Part shown: piece by piece, positions 20,410 to 31,405 of the stretch
How the letters are laid out: the number at the start of each line of letters is the position of its first letter
How positions within the stretch are numbered: position 1 is the first letter of the stretch
Assembly (NCBI GenBank): GCA_022495995.1
Contig: JAFEMH010001289.1
Span: 372,001 to 436,000 of the forward strand
Direction: 5' to 3'
DNA: 64,000 bases
Source of the DNA: Adenophora triphylla var. japonica
Lineage: Eukaryota; Streptophyta; Magnoliopsida; Asterales; Campanulaceae
The notes under the pieces: generated by a model
Seen by the model: the letters and a program-made list of their open reading frames with translations, nothing else
What the model was told of the DNA's origin: nothing
Databases searched by the model: none
Position numbers and translations under genes: made by a program

Positions 20410-20428
20410 TGGCGACTCCGCTGGGGAC
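20410..20428 (+). promoter_or_regulatory. element C primer-binding site
   Basis: TGGCGACTCCGCTGGGGAC starts two bases after the LTR end. Element B has the same site with a single difference (TGGCGACTCTGCTGGGGAC, minus strand, 40570-40588). Confidence 0.8.
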
Positions 20429-21838
20429 TGAAAATTAAGAGGCTTAAACTTGCGTCAAAATTAAAAGAGAGGTTTTCAAAAAAAAAAATTGATTTTCTGC
20501 TCTCAGATGAGGCATATCTCGCACGAGATATCATATCTCGCGCGAGATATGGCCTCCAGTCTGGTTGTTTTCTGGTTTCTCCTGTTTAGCTCGTAATCCA
20601 AGATGAGAGCCGAACATGCAAGGGGGATCCCAGAATTCATTATCTGCAGAGTTCCTGCATCTTAAGGCCTCCCTTAAGGTGTAGAACTCGAACCTTTTAT
20701 TCCTTTAAATAATTGATTATTATTTATAAACTGCGTGCGATTGGGTTTTATTTAATTAAAGTCCGGTCCATTGGGAATTCGGGAGTTGTAAATTATATCA
20801 TTTATCTCTCTTTATCTCTCATTATGTGGAACTACGACGGCCTGAGTCTTCCTAATTTGGGAGAAACGTAGGCAACCACTTGGTGAGGCCACTATCTGTT
20901 TTTCTTTTGATTTTTCAAAAAAAATCTCTATTTTATCTATCACCTAGATTGACTCTCACACACGCGCACTCATGCTATATCTGTCATTGCACTACATAAC
21001 CCTTGATAAACCCGGGACCCACACTAAGGACGGATGACGGTAACCACCTAGCCGCCGGTCTCTCCGAAGTTGGATCATCCCACTCCGCGTATTCAATCCA
21101 CCTAGATTGTCATCGAGGGGAGCCTAGCCTTCCAGCCCTGCATCGCCACATATCATGCAGATTGTCTCTTTAAGAACACTCCGTGACCGGTCGGTTTTGA
21201 CTCGGTAATATTTCTTGTCTTTGACCAAAATAAAAGTTAATGTAAAATTGACTATCGAGAAAGGATTCGGAAAATTCCCTTCGGAAAAAGAAAAAAAAAG
21301 TCCCTTCGGAAATGTCCCTTCGGAATGACCCTTTCGGAAGTCCCTTTAAAAGAAAAAAATCCTTCCGGTCAATTTTACGTGGCTTTACTTTTCAAAGAAT
21401 GGTCAATTACCGAGTCCATAGGTTTGGTTCGAATTATTTATGCCTTCAAGATTTACCTAGGATGCTAGATAGAAAACGGATCTTTGTCCGTCCGACCATG
21501 AATCTAGGAAATAAAATGAGGAAAAACCCATCTTTCCGAATGGTTATCTCGTGCGAGATTACCTAGTCTCGCGCGAGATTTTATTTGCAGAATCTGTGTT
21601 TGTAATTGATGATCGATGTGCGCTCCCTCCTTGAGTCAAAACTCCGTCTCTAATAAAAATAAAGCTTCAAAAAAAAATCGCTCGTGAGGTAATTTTAACC
21701 TTCATCCTTTTCTCCATCTAAGATCGTTTGGGGCTAATATTCCAAAAGACGTTTCGTTGAGATATCTCTAGTTCATCTCTAAGGTCGTCAAGCTCCCTTA
21801 TCTCTCCAACGGTAGCATTTCAATTTCCTTCCGACGCG
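20429..21838. other. element C leader region
   Basis: Non-coding sequence between primer-binding site and gag. It contains a second copy of the LTR palindrome pair (20514-20550), a third drifted pair (21544-21580), and a run of short CCCTTCGGAA words at 21277-21345. No ORF worth calling. Confidence 0.5.
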
Positions 21839-23071
21839 ATGAATTCCGAAGCACTCAAGAAGGAAATTGAGGATCAAAGGACTCGATATGAAGAAATGCT
21901 ACAAGCACAAGCCGAGGAAATGGAGGCCCGATTAGAACTTGATAGGAGAATCCAAACCGGGGAAATGAAAGCCATGGTTGATGAACTCCGAGCCATGAAA
22001 CTACAATTGGCTGAATTAATCTCAAAGAAGAAAGAGAATGAGACCTCTTCCGATGATGAAGTTTCATACACTAAGAAGGCTAAAAGTCACCGCAAGCACA
22101 AGAAAAAGGTGTATGAGTCTAGCTCATCATCTTCCTCCTCCGACAATGAGAGTCATGTTTCCGAGAAAGAAAGAAAGAGGGAAAGCAAGAATGAACCCCT
22201 TACCATGGCAATGCTAGAAAAGAAACTTGCATCCCTCGATGTGAGTAAGGGAGCCTCGCTCTCTATTGACTATGACACCCTTCGTCAATCCATGTCAAAG
22301 CTTCCTAAAAAGTACAAGACACCCGACATTGCCAAATTCAACGGCACTACTTGTCCAAAAATCCACCTGGAAACCTACTCTTGGGCCATGCTACCTATGG
22401 GTGTCGATGACAACTTGCTAGTTCAATGCTTCCCTCAAACCCTTGATGGTGCCGCTAGAGATTGGTACATGACTCTTCCACTCTCAACAAGGCTTGATTG
22501 GCCACTCGCCAGTCGTGCCTTCCAAGAACAATTTAAGGACAACACTACCTACCGCACTACTAGGAGAGACCTTGAGCAAACCAAGCAATTCTCAAATGAG
22601 TCATTCGCCGATTTTGTCAAAAGATGGAGGACCAAACTGACTGAAATCGTTGATAGGCCAAGCCTAGACAAGCAAATTCATATTCTACTTCAATGTCTCC
22701 GCGAAGAGTACCAAGAGAAGCTTGCCGGCAATTACTTCCCTAGTTTCCTCGAACTCCATAAATCGGGCCTTAGAATTGATGAATTGATCCGTCTTAGAAA
22801 GAATTCAGAAAAGAATAATGGTCCAACAAAAGGGAGCACCGGTCGTACCTATCATGATTTTGTTGGGGCTACTCTTAAGGAAATGTTCGATGATCTAGTA
22901 GGCCAAGGAAAATTGAAGCCAATGGAAGACTATCATCCGAAGAAAATGAGAGAAGATTGGGACCACGAAAAATTTTGCGATTACCATCAGTTTAGTGGTC
23001 ATGACACCAACAATTGCTACAATGTGAGGGATGCCATCCAAGACTTGTATGAAGCCGGCAAGATCAACTGA
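21839..23071 (+). CDS. element C Gag protein, 410 residues
   Basis: Intact ORF. The N-terminal ~70 residues are a charged coiled coil (MNSEALKKEIEDQRTRYEEM start), followed by a Lys/Ser-rich linker. The retrotransposon Gag capsid domain spans about residues 170-320 (TCPKIHLETYSW, DGAARDWYMTLP, FVKRWRTKLTEI). A zinc-knuckle-like CDYHQFSGHDTNNC lies about 20 residues before the stop. This knuckle form (C-x-Y-H...G-H-x-T-x-x-C) is typical of Ogre/Tat Gag. The ORF ends just after it, where protease would begin in an autonomous element. It should form the particle for the element's own RNA while enzymes come from elsewhere. Confidence 0.9.
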   Translation: MNSEALKKEIEDQRTRYEEMLQAQAEEMEARLELDRRIQTGEMKAMVDELRAMKLQLAELISKKKENETSSDDEVSYTKKAKSHRKHKKKVYESSSSSSSSDNESHVSEKERKRESKNEPLTMAMLEKKLASLDVSKGASLSIDYDTLRQSMSKLPKKYKTPDIAKFNGTTCPKIHLETYSWAMLPMGVDDNLLVQCFPQTLDGAARDWYMTLPLSTRLDWPLASRAFQEQFKDNTTYRTTRRDLEQTKQFSNESFADFVKRWRTKLTEIVDRPSLDKQIHILLQCLREEYQEKLAGNYFPSFLELHKSGLRIDELIRLRKNSEKNNGPTKGSTGRTYHDFVGATLKEMFDDLVGQGKLKPMEDYHPKKMREDWDHEKFCDYHQFSGHDTNNCYNVRDAIQDLYEAGKIN

Positions 23072-23616
23072 AGCATCACCACCTTGGGGCTCCGATTGTC
23101 CTCTCCCTTTTTCCTTTAAAAAAAAAATAAAAATAAACAAATAGATTAGGTCAACTTCCTAGTATGTTCTCGAAGAGTTATTCTGTCATTCTAGTACATC
23201 TCTATCCTCTCTAGTTTGTGTTAAGTAAACTATCGAGTCTGTTTCGAATTTTCTTATCAATAAAAGTTATCTCTTTATCCTAAACACTTTCACAAGAGTT
23301 GTTTTTCTTTATGAGTATCATTTGATCCATGCTGAATAGTGGACACTCATTCCTTAAATCATCACGAAAAATAGAAAATTTTAAACAAGTTTGAAATGAA
23401 AACTATCCTTAGAAGGCTTAAGGCTAAAACATTACTCCTGTTGAAAGTCAAAAGTCAACAAACGAAGGAAGCCAAAGGCGCTGCTATCAACATTCATCCC
23501 AAGAAGAGTGGGGCTACTCAATTCAAGGCTTTGAGAGTACAAAAAATATATATATATATATATATGCTCGCTAGGTCGAAACTCCTCAAATCGTCCTAGG
23601 CAAAAAATAGAGCATC

Positions 23617-23649
<33 letters not shown>

Positions 23650-24539
23650 AAGCCTTCATCGCCCCACAACAAAGATGGAATTTCAGCAAAGGCAAGAAGG
23701 ACTCTCCCACAAAGAAGAAGAGTCAAGTGATACCTACGAAGAAAAGAGGATCCCTCAAACATCCTCTTACAATGAAGCCTGAATAGCAGCGCAAATGAAG
23801 AAGGCTTTCAACATCAATCCATAAAGAAAAATGTTTAGCCTTAAATCATGCTAACGATTGGCTTTCTTTTCAAACTCGTTAAGAAATTTTTAGATGATGC
23901 AAGGTCCATTAAAGGTAGAAAAACTTTTCTAGACCTTTGAGCCATGTAGCGTTCTTTGTTGAGTCTAGGGGCTTCCTCTTAGCCATTCCCATACACACTC
24001 TTGAAATCCAAGCATCAAAACTGGGGCTTCCTAACCCTTCCTGCCCCAGTCAATCTCTACTCAAACTCTCAAGAGTAATCAAATCCGCATTAGGAGCTTT
24101 CCCCTTTTGCTTCTCACTCTCATCATTAAAGAATACACTTCTCCAAAGAGTCAATGCTTGGAACACCTTCCAAAAATAGAGTCTGTCTCTCCTCAACTAA
24201 ACTCGAGATCTCATCTTTCTCCTTAATGAGATTCTTCCAACTGAGTCCCCTTCGAGTAAACATACTTTTCAAAAAAAAATGCTTGCTAGGTTGAAAACTC
24301 GTAAAGAGCGGCCTAGGCAAAAGTTAGAGCACAAAAAGCAAAAGACGCAAAAGAGATGCCCGCTAGATTGAAAACCTGAAAGGGCGGTCTAGGCAAAAAC
24401 CAGGGTGCGTAACTAAGAAAAAAAATTCAAAGGGAAAAAGGAGGGGATCCTTCTTCAATTCACGCAGCCTCACAAGCCTGTTCACGAAGTCATCTGCAAC
24501 ATACAAGAAGTCTTGGGGCTTAATGTCAGGAGAAGCCTT
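23072..24539. other. element C region after gag, non-coding
   Basis: No pol homology seen in any frame. It contains a (TA)n tract near 23550, a run of about 28 A (23617-23644), and three dispersed copies of a ~55-bp degenerate unit with the words GCTAGGTTGAAAACTC and CTAGGCAAAA (23565-23615, 24275-24335, 24355-24410). The unit repeats resemble the variable 3' zones of Tat/Ogre elements. Confidence 0.55.
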
Positions 24540-25033
24540 TGGAAAATACGTGCTTTGGATTGGGCAACATCAATTCTACATAGCAAAAGCCATTGGAGTG
24601 GTTTAGACCTTGTTTAGTCAATAATCATCACATGAGAAACTTGGAGCTTGACGATGAAAAAGTCCTGCGACAATGAAAAATCCTTGAAGTATCCTGAACC
24701 TTAGTGTTGAACTTGGGTTATCTCAACGAAATCCTATTAGACGATTGTCTCATTCGATCTTTAAATGGACCTCACGAGTTGGTCTTCAAAACCAAAATCT
24801 AAATCACAAACGATTTTCAATTCTCACATAATAGAACTCTTTCTCCCCGCTGATTCTTGGAGTCGAGTGCACATTGATCGTCTTGAACAGACAAATGCTT
24901 AAGTGAATGTATGTTGTTATGCAAATGCTTTCACTAACCCTCTTGCAGGAATTAAAGTGCATAAAAGCACGTCAAGTGCTTACTTTCAGATCAAACATGT
25001 TGAGTGTTTGGATTCCGCTTACCATCTACCAAT

Positions 25034-25225
25034 GCATCCATCGCGTCAAGCATCCATCGCGTCAAGCATCCATAGCGTCAAGCAACCATCGCGTCAAGCA
25101 TCCATCGCGTCAAGCAACCATCACGTCAAGCAACGTTTGCGTCAAGCATCCATTGCGTCAAGCAACCATCGCGTCAAGCATCCATCGCGTCAAGCATCCA
25201 TCACGTCAAGTGCCATGTGTCAAGC
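25034..25225. repeat. 16-bp minisatellite, second copy
   Basis: Same CATCCATCGCGTCAAG unit as 18489-18680, again about eleven copies, with different unit variants (for example CAACGTTTGCGTCAAG). It sits in the 3' internal end of element C. Confidence 0.85.
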
Positions 25226-25869
25226 ATACATCAACAAAAAGCTCGATTCAACGCCCAGACAGGTGGATCGTCATCAATTAGATGTGTCAAGCATCTAAAG
25301 GTAGTATGTCGAGTACTCACCAACAAAAAGCCCGATTCAACGCCCAGACAGGTGGATCGTCACCAATTAGGTGTGTGGATCATCACCAATTAGTTGTGTC
25401 AAGCATCTAGGGTTAGTATGTCAAATACTCACCTCAACAAAAAGCTCGGTCCCGAATCGCCAGGATCGTCACCTCTATAAAAAGCTCGGTCTTGAATCGC
25501 CAAGATCGTCACCTCACTCCAGACAAACCAACAGGATGCAAAGGACCGAACAGGTAAACCTTTGTTTTCTAACATCGTTCCCCGCAGGTTCGGAGCCCAA
25601 GCAGGCGAATCTTCAGACGGACAGGTATATTCAGAATTGGGTCATGATTTGATTCCTCAGTATGGATTTGCCTTTTCAAAAATAAAATCTCCTTGATTTT
25701 CAAAAAATGATTTTCAAAATACCTAAAGCAACCTTTTCGTGTTTTGGAGTTGAACTACGTTTTGGTCTGATTCTCCGATAGAGATACGTAGGCAGCCGTG
25801 CGGCACGACCATCCCAGAGTTCAGAATGATGTCTTTTCTATCGACGACACTTCTTCTTTCATAAGACCT

Positions 25870-25884
25870 GTCGCCGAGGGGCTC
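25870..25884 (+). promoter_or_regulatory. element C polypurine tract
   Basis: GTCGCCGAGGGGCTC immediately precedes the LTR. Element B has GTTGCCGAGGGGCTC at its own LTR boundary, and about 50 bp upstream of both tracts also align (CACTTCTTC-CATAAG). The copy for the truncated upstream element is at 19331-19345. Confidence 0.75.
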
Positions 25885-26939
25885 TGTAGACACCCCATTC
25901 TGAACTCATAATTACATGATTACACTACTCATCATATCTCTTTTGTGTTTTGATGAAAGTATATCACTTTTGTCATGTTTCGTTAAGTTTCTAACTAACC
26001 TCGTTAGTTTTGGACCTAACCGACTAACGGAACAATCGAAGAGGACAAAATAGTCATCGACTAGTTATCTCGCACGAGATATCATATCTCGCGCGAGATA
26101 TCCCCTCGACAGGATGTGCGAAATCACTCTCCTTCTCCGTTTCAAACTCTCTTTTTGGATAAAACCTTATCAATTCGGGTATCCAATCGAACCGAGTTAC
26201 GGAACCTTCCTAGGGATTTTACCTCTCCACCTTCACCTCTCCAACCTCCTATAAATACTGGATGACTTTCAGTGTTTCAGAGGTCGACAATTATGATCCT
26301 TGATCAAGAAAACACACAACACACACAATTTGTTGGTTTCTTTCCACGAAAGACTCCTTCAAATCACTCACAAAAACAACTCCTAAATTCGTCCTTCAAC
26401 CACGTTGATTGACGAACATCGAAGCCCGAATCAAAGGACCAAGGCGAAGCTCCGTCCGCATCAAGATCCGAATCAAGGATCGAGGCGAAGCTCTGTCCGC
26501 ATCAAGGTTCGACTCTAAACTTGAGTCGAAACTCTGTCCGAATCTCTCCTCAAAAGGTAATTATCCTTTAAACTTTCGTTTCTCTTCTCAATCCCTCTAT
26601 TGATTTTAGAGTAGTGTAATCCCATCAAAAGGATTAGCCTAGAGTCCCTTCAGTCAATGGAGGCGATCTCGAAGCATACAATCCGACATTCCTAATCAAG
26701 AAATTGATTAGGGTTTACTTGTTTTCTTTAATTATATATTTTAAAAATAGAAAACCTCTCTTTTCTTTAGCAAGACCAATCTCCGGATTGGTTGGAATGG
26801 ATGCTCCTTGACCTACCCATTCCATAACCTAAGCCCCGAACCCAAATCTCTTTCAAAATGGTTTTCCTATGTTTCCAAACGAATAATATAGGTGGCGACT
26901 CAAAAACAAAAAAGATGAAAATTTTCTCACAACGCTACA
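25885..26939 (+). repeat. element C LTR (right copy)
   Basis: 1055 bp, TGTAGACACCCC...CGCTACA, TATA box at 26250-26257. Compared with the left LTR, the first ~330 bp carry many small deletions and substitutions while the remainder is nearly identical. The base after the LTR is element B LTR sequence (GGAAGCC...). Confidence 0.85.
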
Positions 26940-27522
26940 GGAAGCCTTCAATTCAGCTGCTAGGAAGTGTAAATGAACACCAATTGTCTGCTTCTCTTCA
27001 GATCTTCAAAGGGATGTGGGTTGTATGAAGGTGGGTTTATGGTTTGGGTGAAGGAGAGATGGAATTGGAGAGATTTGGTATGGTTTGAGGAGAGAGAGGG
27101 TTTTCTGTCGTCAATTGGGCAGAGTAACTTTAGGGTATTGGAAAAAGGATCCTGATATGAGAGGGGGAGGGTCCAATTTATAGGCTGCATGGAGGAGGAC
27201 ACTTGTGTCACACGGCCTTTCGCTTCGCTTTTCCGTGGTCAATTGTGCCGCACGACTTATATCCAGCCATGTAACCGTTTTTGGCATAAATAACTGATTC
27301 TGGAACCTTCTGCGATAATTCCCAACAGGTCCAAAGCTGATAATTCCTGGTAGGTCCATTTATATGGAAAAATCACTCACAAGTACTTCCTTCATAAGAA
27401 CTTTAAGATAGGTTTTCGGAAGACTTGGAATTGACCGGGAATTTACCAAAATGCCCCTAGTGCTATTTTATTACATTAAAAAGCACCTTTAAAGGGTCGC
27501 GAATTGGATTGGCGTACTCACA
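26940..27522 (-). repeat. element B 3' LTR, truncated
   Basis: Aligns with 41611-42190 of the right LTR with roughly a dozen substitutions over 580 bp. The minus-strand TATA box (ATTTATA at 27176-27182) is retained. The first ~1020 bp of the LTR are absent because the copy starts at the right edge of element C. Confidence 0.85.
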
Positions 27523-27537
27523 GAGCCCCTCGGCAAC
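27523..27537 (-). promoter_or_regulatory. element B polypurine tract
   Basis: On the minus strand it reads GTTGCCGAGGGGCTC directly before the LTR start TGTGAGTACG. It is nearly identical to the element C tract. Confidence 0.75.
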
Positions 27538-27726
27538 ATCACTTATGGAAGAAGTGAGGTTGTCGACAAACAGGACCCAATTCCAATGAGCGGCTGGGGT
27601 TAAGGCGGAGGGCTGGATGATGACTTGGTGGATCGGACGGCTGGACCTTTTTAGAAAGGATTCCTACGTATCCCGGGGAGGGAATCAAGCCAAATCGTAG
27701 TTCGGAATATTCAAAGGAGACAATTT
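27538..27726. other. short segment between LTR and minisatellite of element B
   Basis: Non-coding. On the minus strand it contains GAACTACGATTTGGCTTGATTC and GATACGTAGG, which align with the segment upstream of the element C polypurine tract. This extends the B-C similarity beyond the tract itself. Confidence 0.5.
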
Positions 27727-28250
27727 GGAGGTGTCCGACCCGATAGAAGACTGTTAGGAGGCGTCTTGACCCGAATAGACCATTAGGAGGTGTCTGACCC
27801 GATAGAAGACTGTTAGGAGGCGTCTTGACCCGAATAAACCATTAGGAGGTGTCTGACCCAATAGAAGATTGTTAGGAGGCGTCTTGACCCGAATAGACCA
27901 TTAGGAGGTGTCTGACCCGATAGAAGACTGTTAGGAGGCGTCTTGACCCGAATAGACCATTAGGAGGTGTCTGACCCGATAGAAGACTGTTAGGAGGCGT
28001 CTTGACCCGAATAGACCATTAGGAGGTGTCTGACCCAATAGAAGACTGTTAGGAGGCGTCTTGACCCGAATAGACCATTAGGAGGTGTCTGACCCGATAG
28101 AAGACTGTTAGGAGGCGTCTTGACCCGAATAGACCATTAGGAGGTGTCTGACCTGATAGAAGACTGTTAGGAGGCGTCTTGACCCGAATAGACCATTAGG
28201 AGGTGTCTGACCCAATAGAAGACTGTTAGGAGGCGTCTTGACCCGATAGA
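27727..28250. repeat. 59-bp minisatellite in the element B 3' UTR
   Basis: About 8.9 copies of a 59-bp higher-order unit made of two related halves of about 30 and 29 bp (GGAGGTGTCTGACCCGATAG... and GGAGGCGTCTTGACCCGAAT...). Copies are nearly identical, differing mainly at CCCGATAG/CCCAATAG. The array lies between the opposite-strand gene and the 3' LTR, the zone known to be hypervariable in Tat/Ogre elements. Confidence 0.92.
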
Positions 28251-29204
28251 ATGAATTGAAGGGAGTGATTTTTAGACATAATGATTTGACAGTTTGGACG
28301 AGACATGTTTTCATACCTGTGCTGTGCTTACCTGTAGCTGCCGGAGGGACTGATGCTATTGCTGCTGCTAGGGATAGATGTAACTGCCGGGGACTCACGC
28401 TACTGTTGTTGACGATTGTTGTTTTGCCTTGTCAGGGGATGGTCTTCATTGACTCTTGATTGATTTTGAAATTATTGACCTTTGCTTAGTGGGGCAAGAA
28501 TCCTGCCCTTGTTGATTTATCAGAGAACAAAAACGAACTCTGCTGGCGATTTGGCAACGGGGCTGATAACTTTGATGAACATTTGCTGGAAAGATTGCCG
28601 GATTTGCACTTCTCTTGTCTCAATTTTTGGTTGAGGTACAATCCCCGAGATCTAATTGCATTGTATTTTCATTGCACTCTGCAGGGGGAAACATAACAAT
28701 TCTACACAGTAAAATCTTTTTTTTATGATATTTCCTTGTTAGCAAAGATTAAACTATGTTAGTCTGTTTGCGCAAGTTTATCTGCTCAAGGAATGGGACG
28801 ATGGTGAGAATGGGAAAAAAGATCGTATCGAATGATGAGCCATACCGGGTTTGTTCATGAGGTAATGAAATTGTATCGGCTTAGGTGTGTACATGTGGTG
28901 AAATGGGCCCTCTCCCAGGTATTGTGCATCTTAGGATTGAATATGTATGGGTAGGTGTATGGCGGTGACGGCGAGTCGGGGATTCTATGACTAGTGTTTG
29001 GTGAAGGCTGGAAGTGTCGCCCGACATCCCATGCTAGTATGGCAAGTTGTGTCGCGCGGCTCGATAAAGTTCGTAACAGACCCCCTTTTAAAACCCATCT
29101 CCGACTTCATTTCGCAAAAAACTGTCTTATTAACAGAGGGAACCAGCAATCCCTTCTTGGCAGATAGGAGAATTCTTTGACCAAGATTGATACTTTCAGC
29201 TGCA
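28251..29204. other. upstream region of the element B opposite-strand gene
   Basis: About 950 bp without convincing ORFs, between the minisatellite and the start codon at 29205. A weak TTTTAAAA motif lies near 29088, but I cannot define a promoter as clearly as in elements D and A. Confidence 0.4.
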
Positions 29205-30769
29205 ATGGAGCATTATAACAAAGAGGTTGCTTCCCGGGAATATCAATTTCATCAGGATTTTGTTGAAATTTGGGGATCTCATCTGAGGCAACATAGGAGG
29301 GTTATTGACAAGTGGTACAATATGCCATGCATTTGGTCCTTGAAAGACTGGAAGGTTGACTGGGATTTGCTTCGAGCTGCATCTTGTTTCTGGGATCCAG
29401 AGCGGCATATCTTTTCTTTGTCATACAATGACTTGACCCCAACCATGGAAGACTTTAGGGCGTTGACAGGCTTGGGTAAGGCGGCAACTGTAGCATTCCC
29501 ACGGGACGGCCGATCGGTTGTGGAACAATTGTCGGACTTCTTGTGTCTGCCAGCGGACCAAGTGTCATTTATGATTCTGAATGATGGATCTATAGACTTG
29601 ACTCGGATGGCTACGTTACTTCTGTCCCGCCCTGAGTGGTTTGACCTTTCCACCTCTTTGGATATATTCATGTTATTCACCCTGTCAGCTTACTATTTCT
29701 GTGGGTATGTCGGAGTACGCCAAGCGCGGCGTTGGGACTGTCGAGCAGCGAGGGGTGACCGGGGTGTAGATCTTCGTCAAATTCAATCCGGTCAGGGAGA
29801 GATGGACATTGTACCACTGTTACTGGCTGAGACCTACCATGGCATTGACAGGCTAGCAGGGGAATCAGACTTCATGGGAGCAGACAGCCCCGGTTTGTTA
29901 TCTCTGTGGTTTTCTGAGAGGTTACACTTGATTGGGCCATTACCAGAGGGTCGGATAGCGATGCCTTGGGTGACTCGGCCACGCAGACTGCTGAGGGATG
30001 TGGCTGCTGAAAGTTGGCAGGTGAGATTGTCGCGGTATGGGACTACTGATCTGAGCTTTTGGATTCCTGCCTGGAATATGCAGACCATGAGAGACATTCA
30101 GGATGGGTCAGTAGTAGTCAGGTTGCCAGGCTTGCATGTATCTTCTTTCTGTATCCCATCACTGGTGAGCAGACAGTATAGGTACCCTCAACAGATTGTT
30201 CGGGCTTTGAGGGAGAGGTTGATGACCGATGCTGTTCCAATGTCTATGACCGAGCCCCAGTCTATTCATTTCTTCAGCAGATCTTTTCTGGAGGGTTTTC
30301 TTCCCACTCGGGTACTTCTTCGACAGTCTAGAGGATTTACATTTCTGACCACGTATCGATTTGGTATGAGGAACATCAGGGTCTTGCACAGTTGGCTATA
30401 GAGGCTCGCCGCCGGGAATGCTTGGGAGCAGATTATCCATCCAGTCGATCTTTCAGGGATACGGAGGCACGGGGAAATCCAGACAATGTTACCGGTGATG
30501 CCACTGAGGATTATAAGAAACGAGAGATCCGGAGGGCCGCTCTGAGGGATGATCCGGAGGTGATGGCTCGCAGAGGGGCATTGAGACAGGAGAGAATTGT
30601 TAGGGCTGCCTTGAGGGAGACTGGTCTGATTGAACCACCGATGCGCGTTATTCCTGAGTTGGGAAGGGCTCAAACTGATTTATTCGACATTCCTAAGCCA
30701 AAGACCTCCCGGGGACCAAGGAAGAGGAAAGACAGAGGTACGAGTTCGGGAGCGGGGACGAGTCTCTAG
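29205..30769 (+). pseudogene. opposite-strand PMD/DUF7745-like gene of element B, frameshifted
   Basis: An ATG at 29205 (MEHYNKEV) opens a frame to 30401. The last part (30360-30769, rich in Arg/Glu, ending GAGTSL) continues in another frame, so one frameshift lies at about 30330-30350. The N-terminal region contains LRAASCFWDPERHIFSL followed by DLTPTMEDFRALTGL. This matches the FWDP...F---D-DL-PT-EE---L-G pattern of plant DUF7745/plant-mobile-domain-like proteins found in transposons. It is convergent with integrase (31406), leaving about 640 bp between the 3' ends. The role is unknown. If a retroelement protein of this kind acts at all, a nuclear chromatin-linked role like that of host PMD proteins is a guess. 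Confidence 0.65.
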
Positions 30770-31405
30770 ACACTTTTCTGAGAGATAGGAGACTTTTTAT
30801 TTTCTGTGTTTTGAGAGTAGGAATTATTTGTATGGAAACTGAGTATCCTTTGATTACCTAATGCAGACGAAATAGTTGTTGAAAATTTATTCCTTTTATT
30901 CACAGCAGGTTCTTTGAGTCAAAAGCAGGCCGTGCTTGAACTCATCAACAAGATTATTAACTCCAAATGAACCTTTGAAAAGCTTTGGAATTGTAATCAA
31001 AACACAAATTGGCAAGACATAAGATTTTGCAGCATTTTTAGACCGAACCACAAGTGGTTGCCTACGTTCTCCTTTTATAAGAGAACTAAGGGGCTCAGGT
31101 CTCCGTAGTTCGACTCAATCAACTTTTGTGCTTGAAGAAAGGGGAAGACAGAAGGGGGACATGGTGCAACCCTGTTTTTTACCTAGACCGCCCTTTTTAG
31201 GGTTTTTGGTCCAGTTGGGTATATTCTTTAGCACCGGGCGCGTCCCTTATTTTTGCATGGACTACCTTTTGAGAGGTTTTCAGTCTCATCTGGCACAATT
31301 TTGTTGCACCTTTATTCTATATATTTTTCTTTCTTTCTCTTTTTTTTTATTATTATTATATATTTTTTTTATTATTTTATTTACAGAGGGGGAAAAAAAA
31401 CTCAA
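30770..31405. other. convergent 3' intergenic zone of element B
   Basis: Non-coding stretch between the convergent stop codons of the opposite-strand gene and integrase. It is T-rich near 31320-31385 and has no repeats of note. Confidence 0.45.

Larger units (their letters stand above)
19346..26939 (+). mobile_element. element C: Gag-only (TR-GAG-type) LTR retrotransposon
   Basis: LTR 19346-20408, internal region 20409-25884, LTR 25885-26939. It has a primer-binding site TGGCGACTCCGCTGGGGAC, a complete gag ORF and a polypurine tract GTCGCCGAGGGGCTC, but no protease, RT or integrase sequence in 5.5 kb of internal DNA. Gag-only LTR elements are known in plants as TR-GAG elements and depend on enzymes of other elements. 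Its Gag zinc-knuckle form, primer-binding site and polypurine tract match the Ogre/Tat type represented by B. No TSD is visible because the left end is a tandem copy cut by a deletion. Confidence 0.8.
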
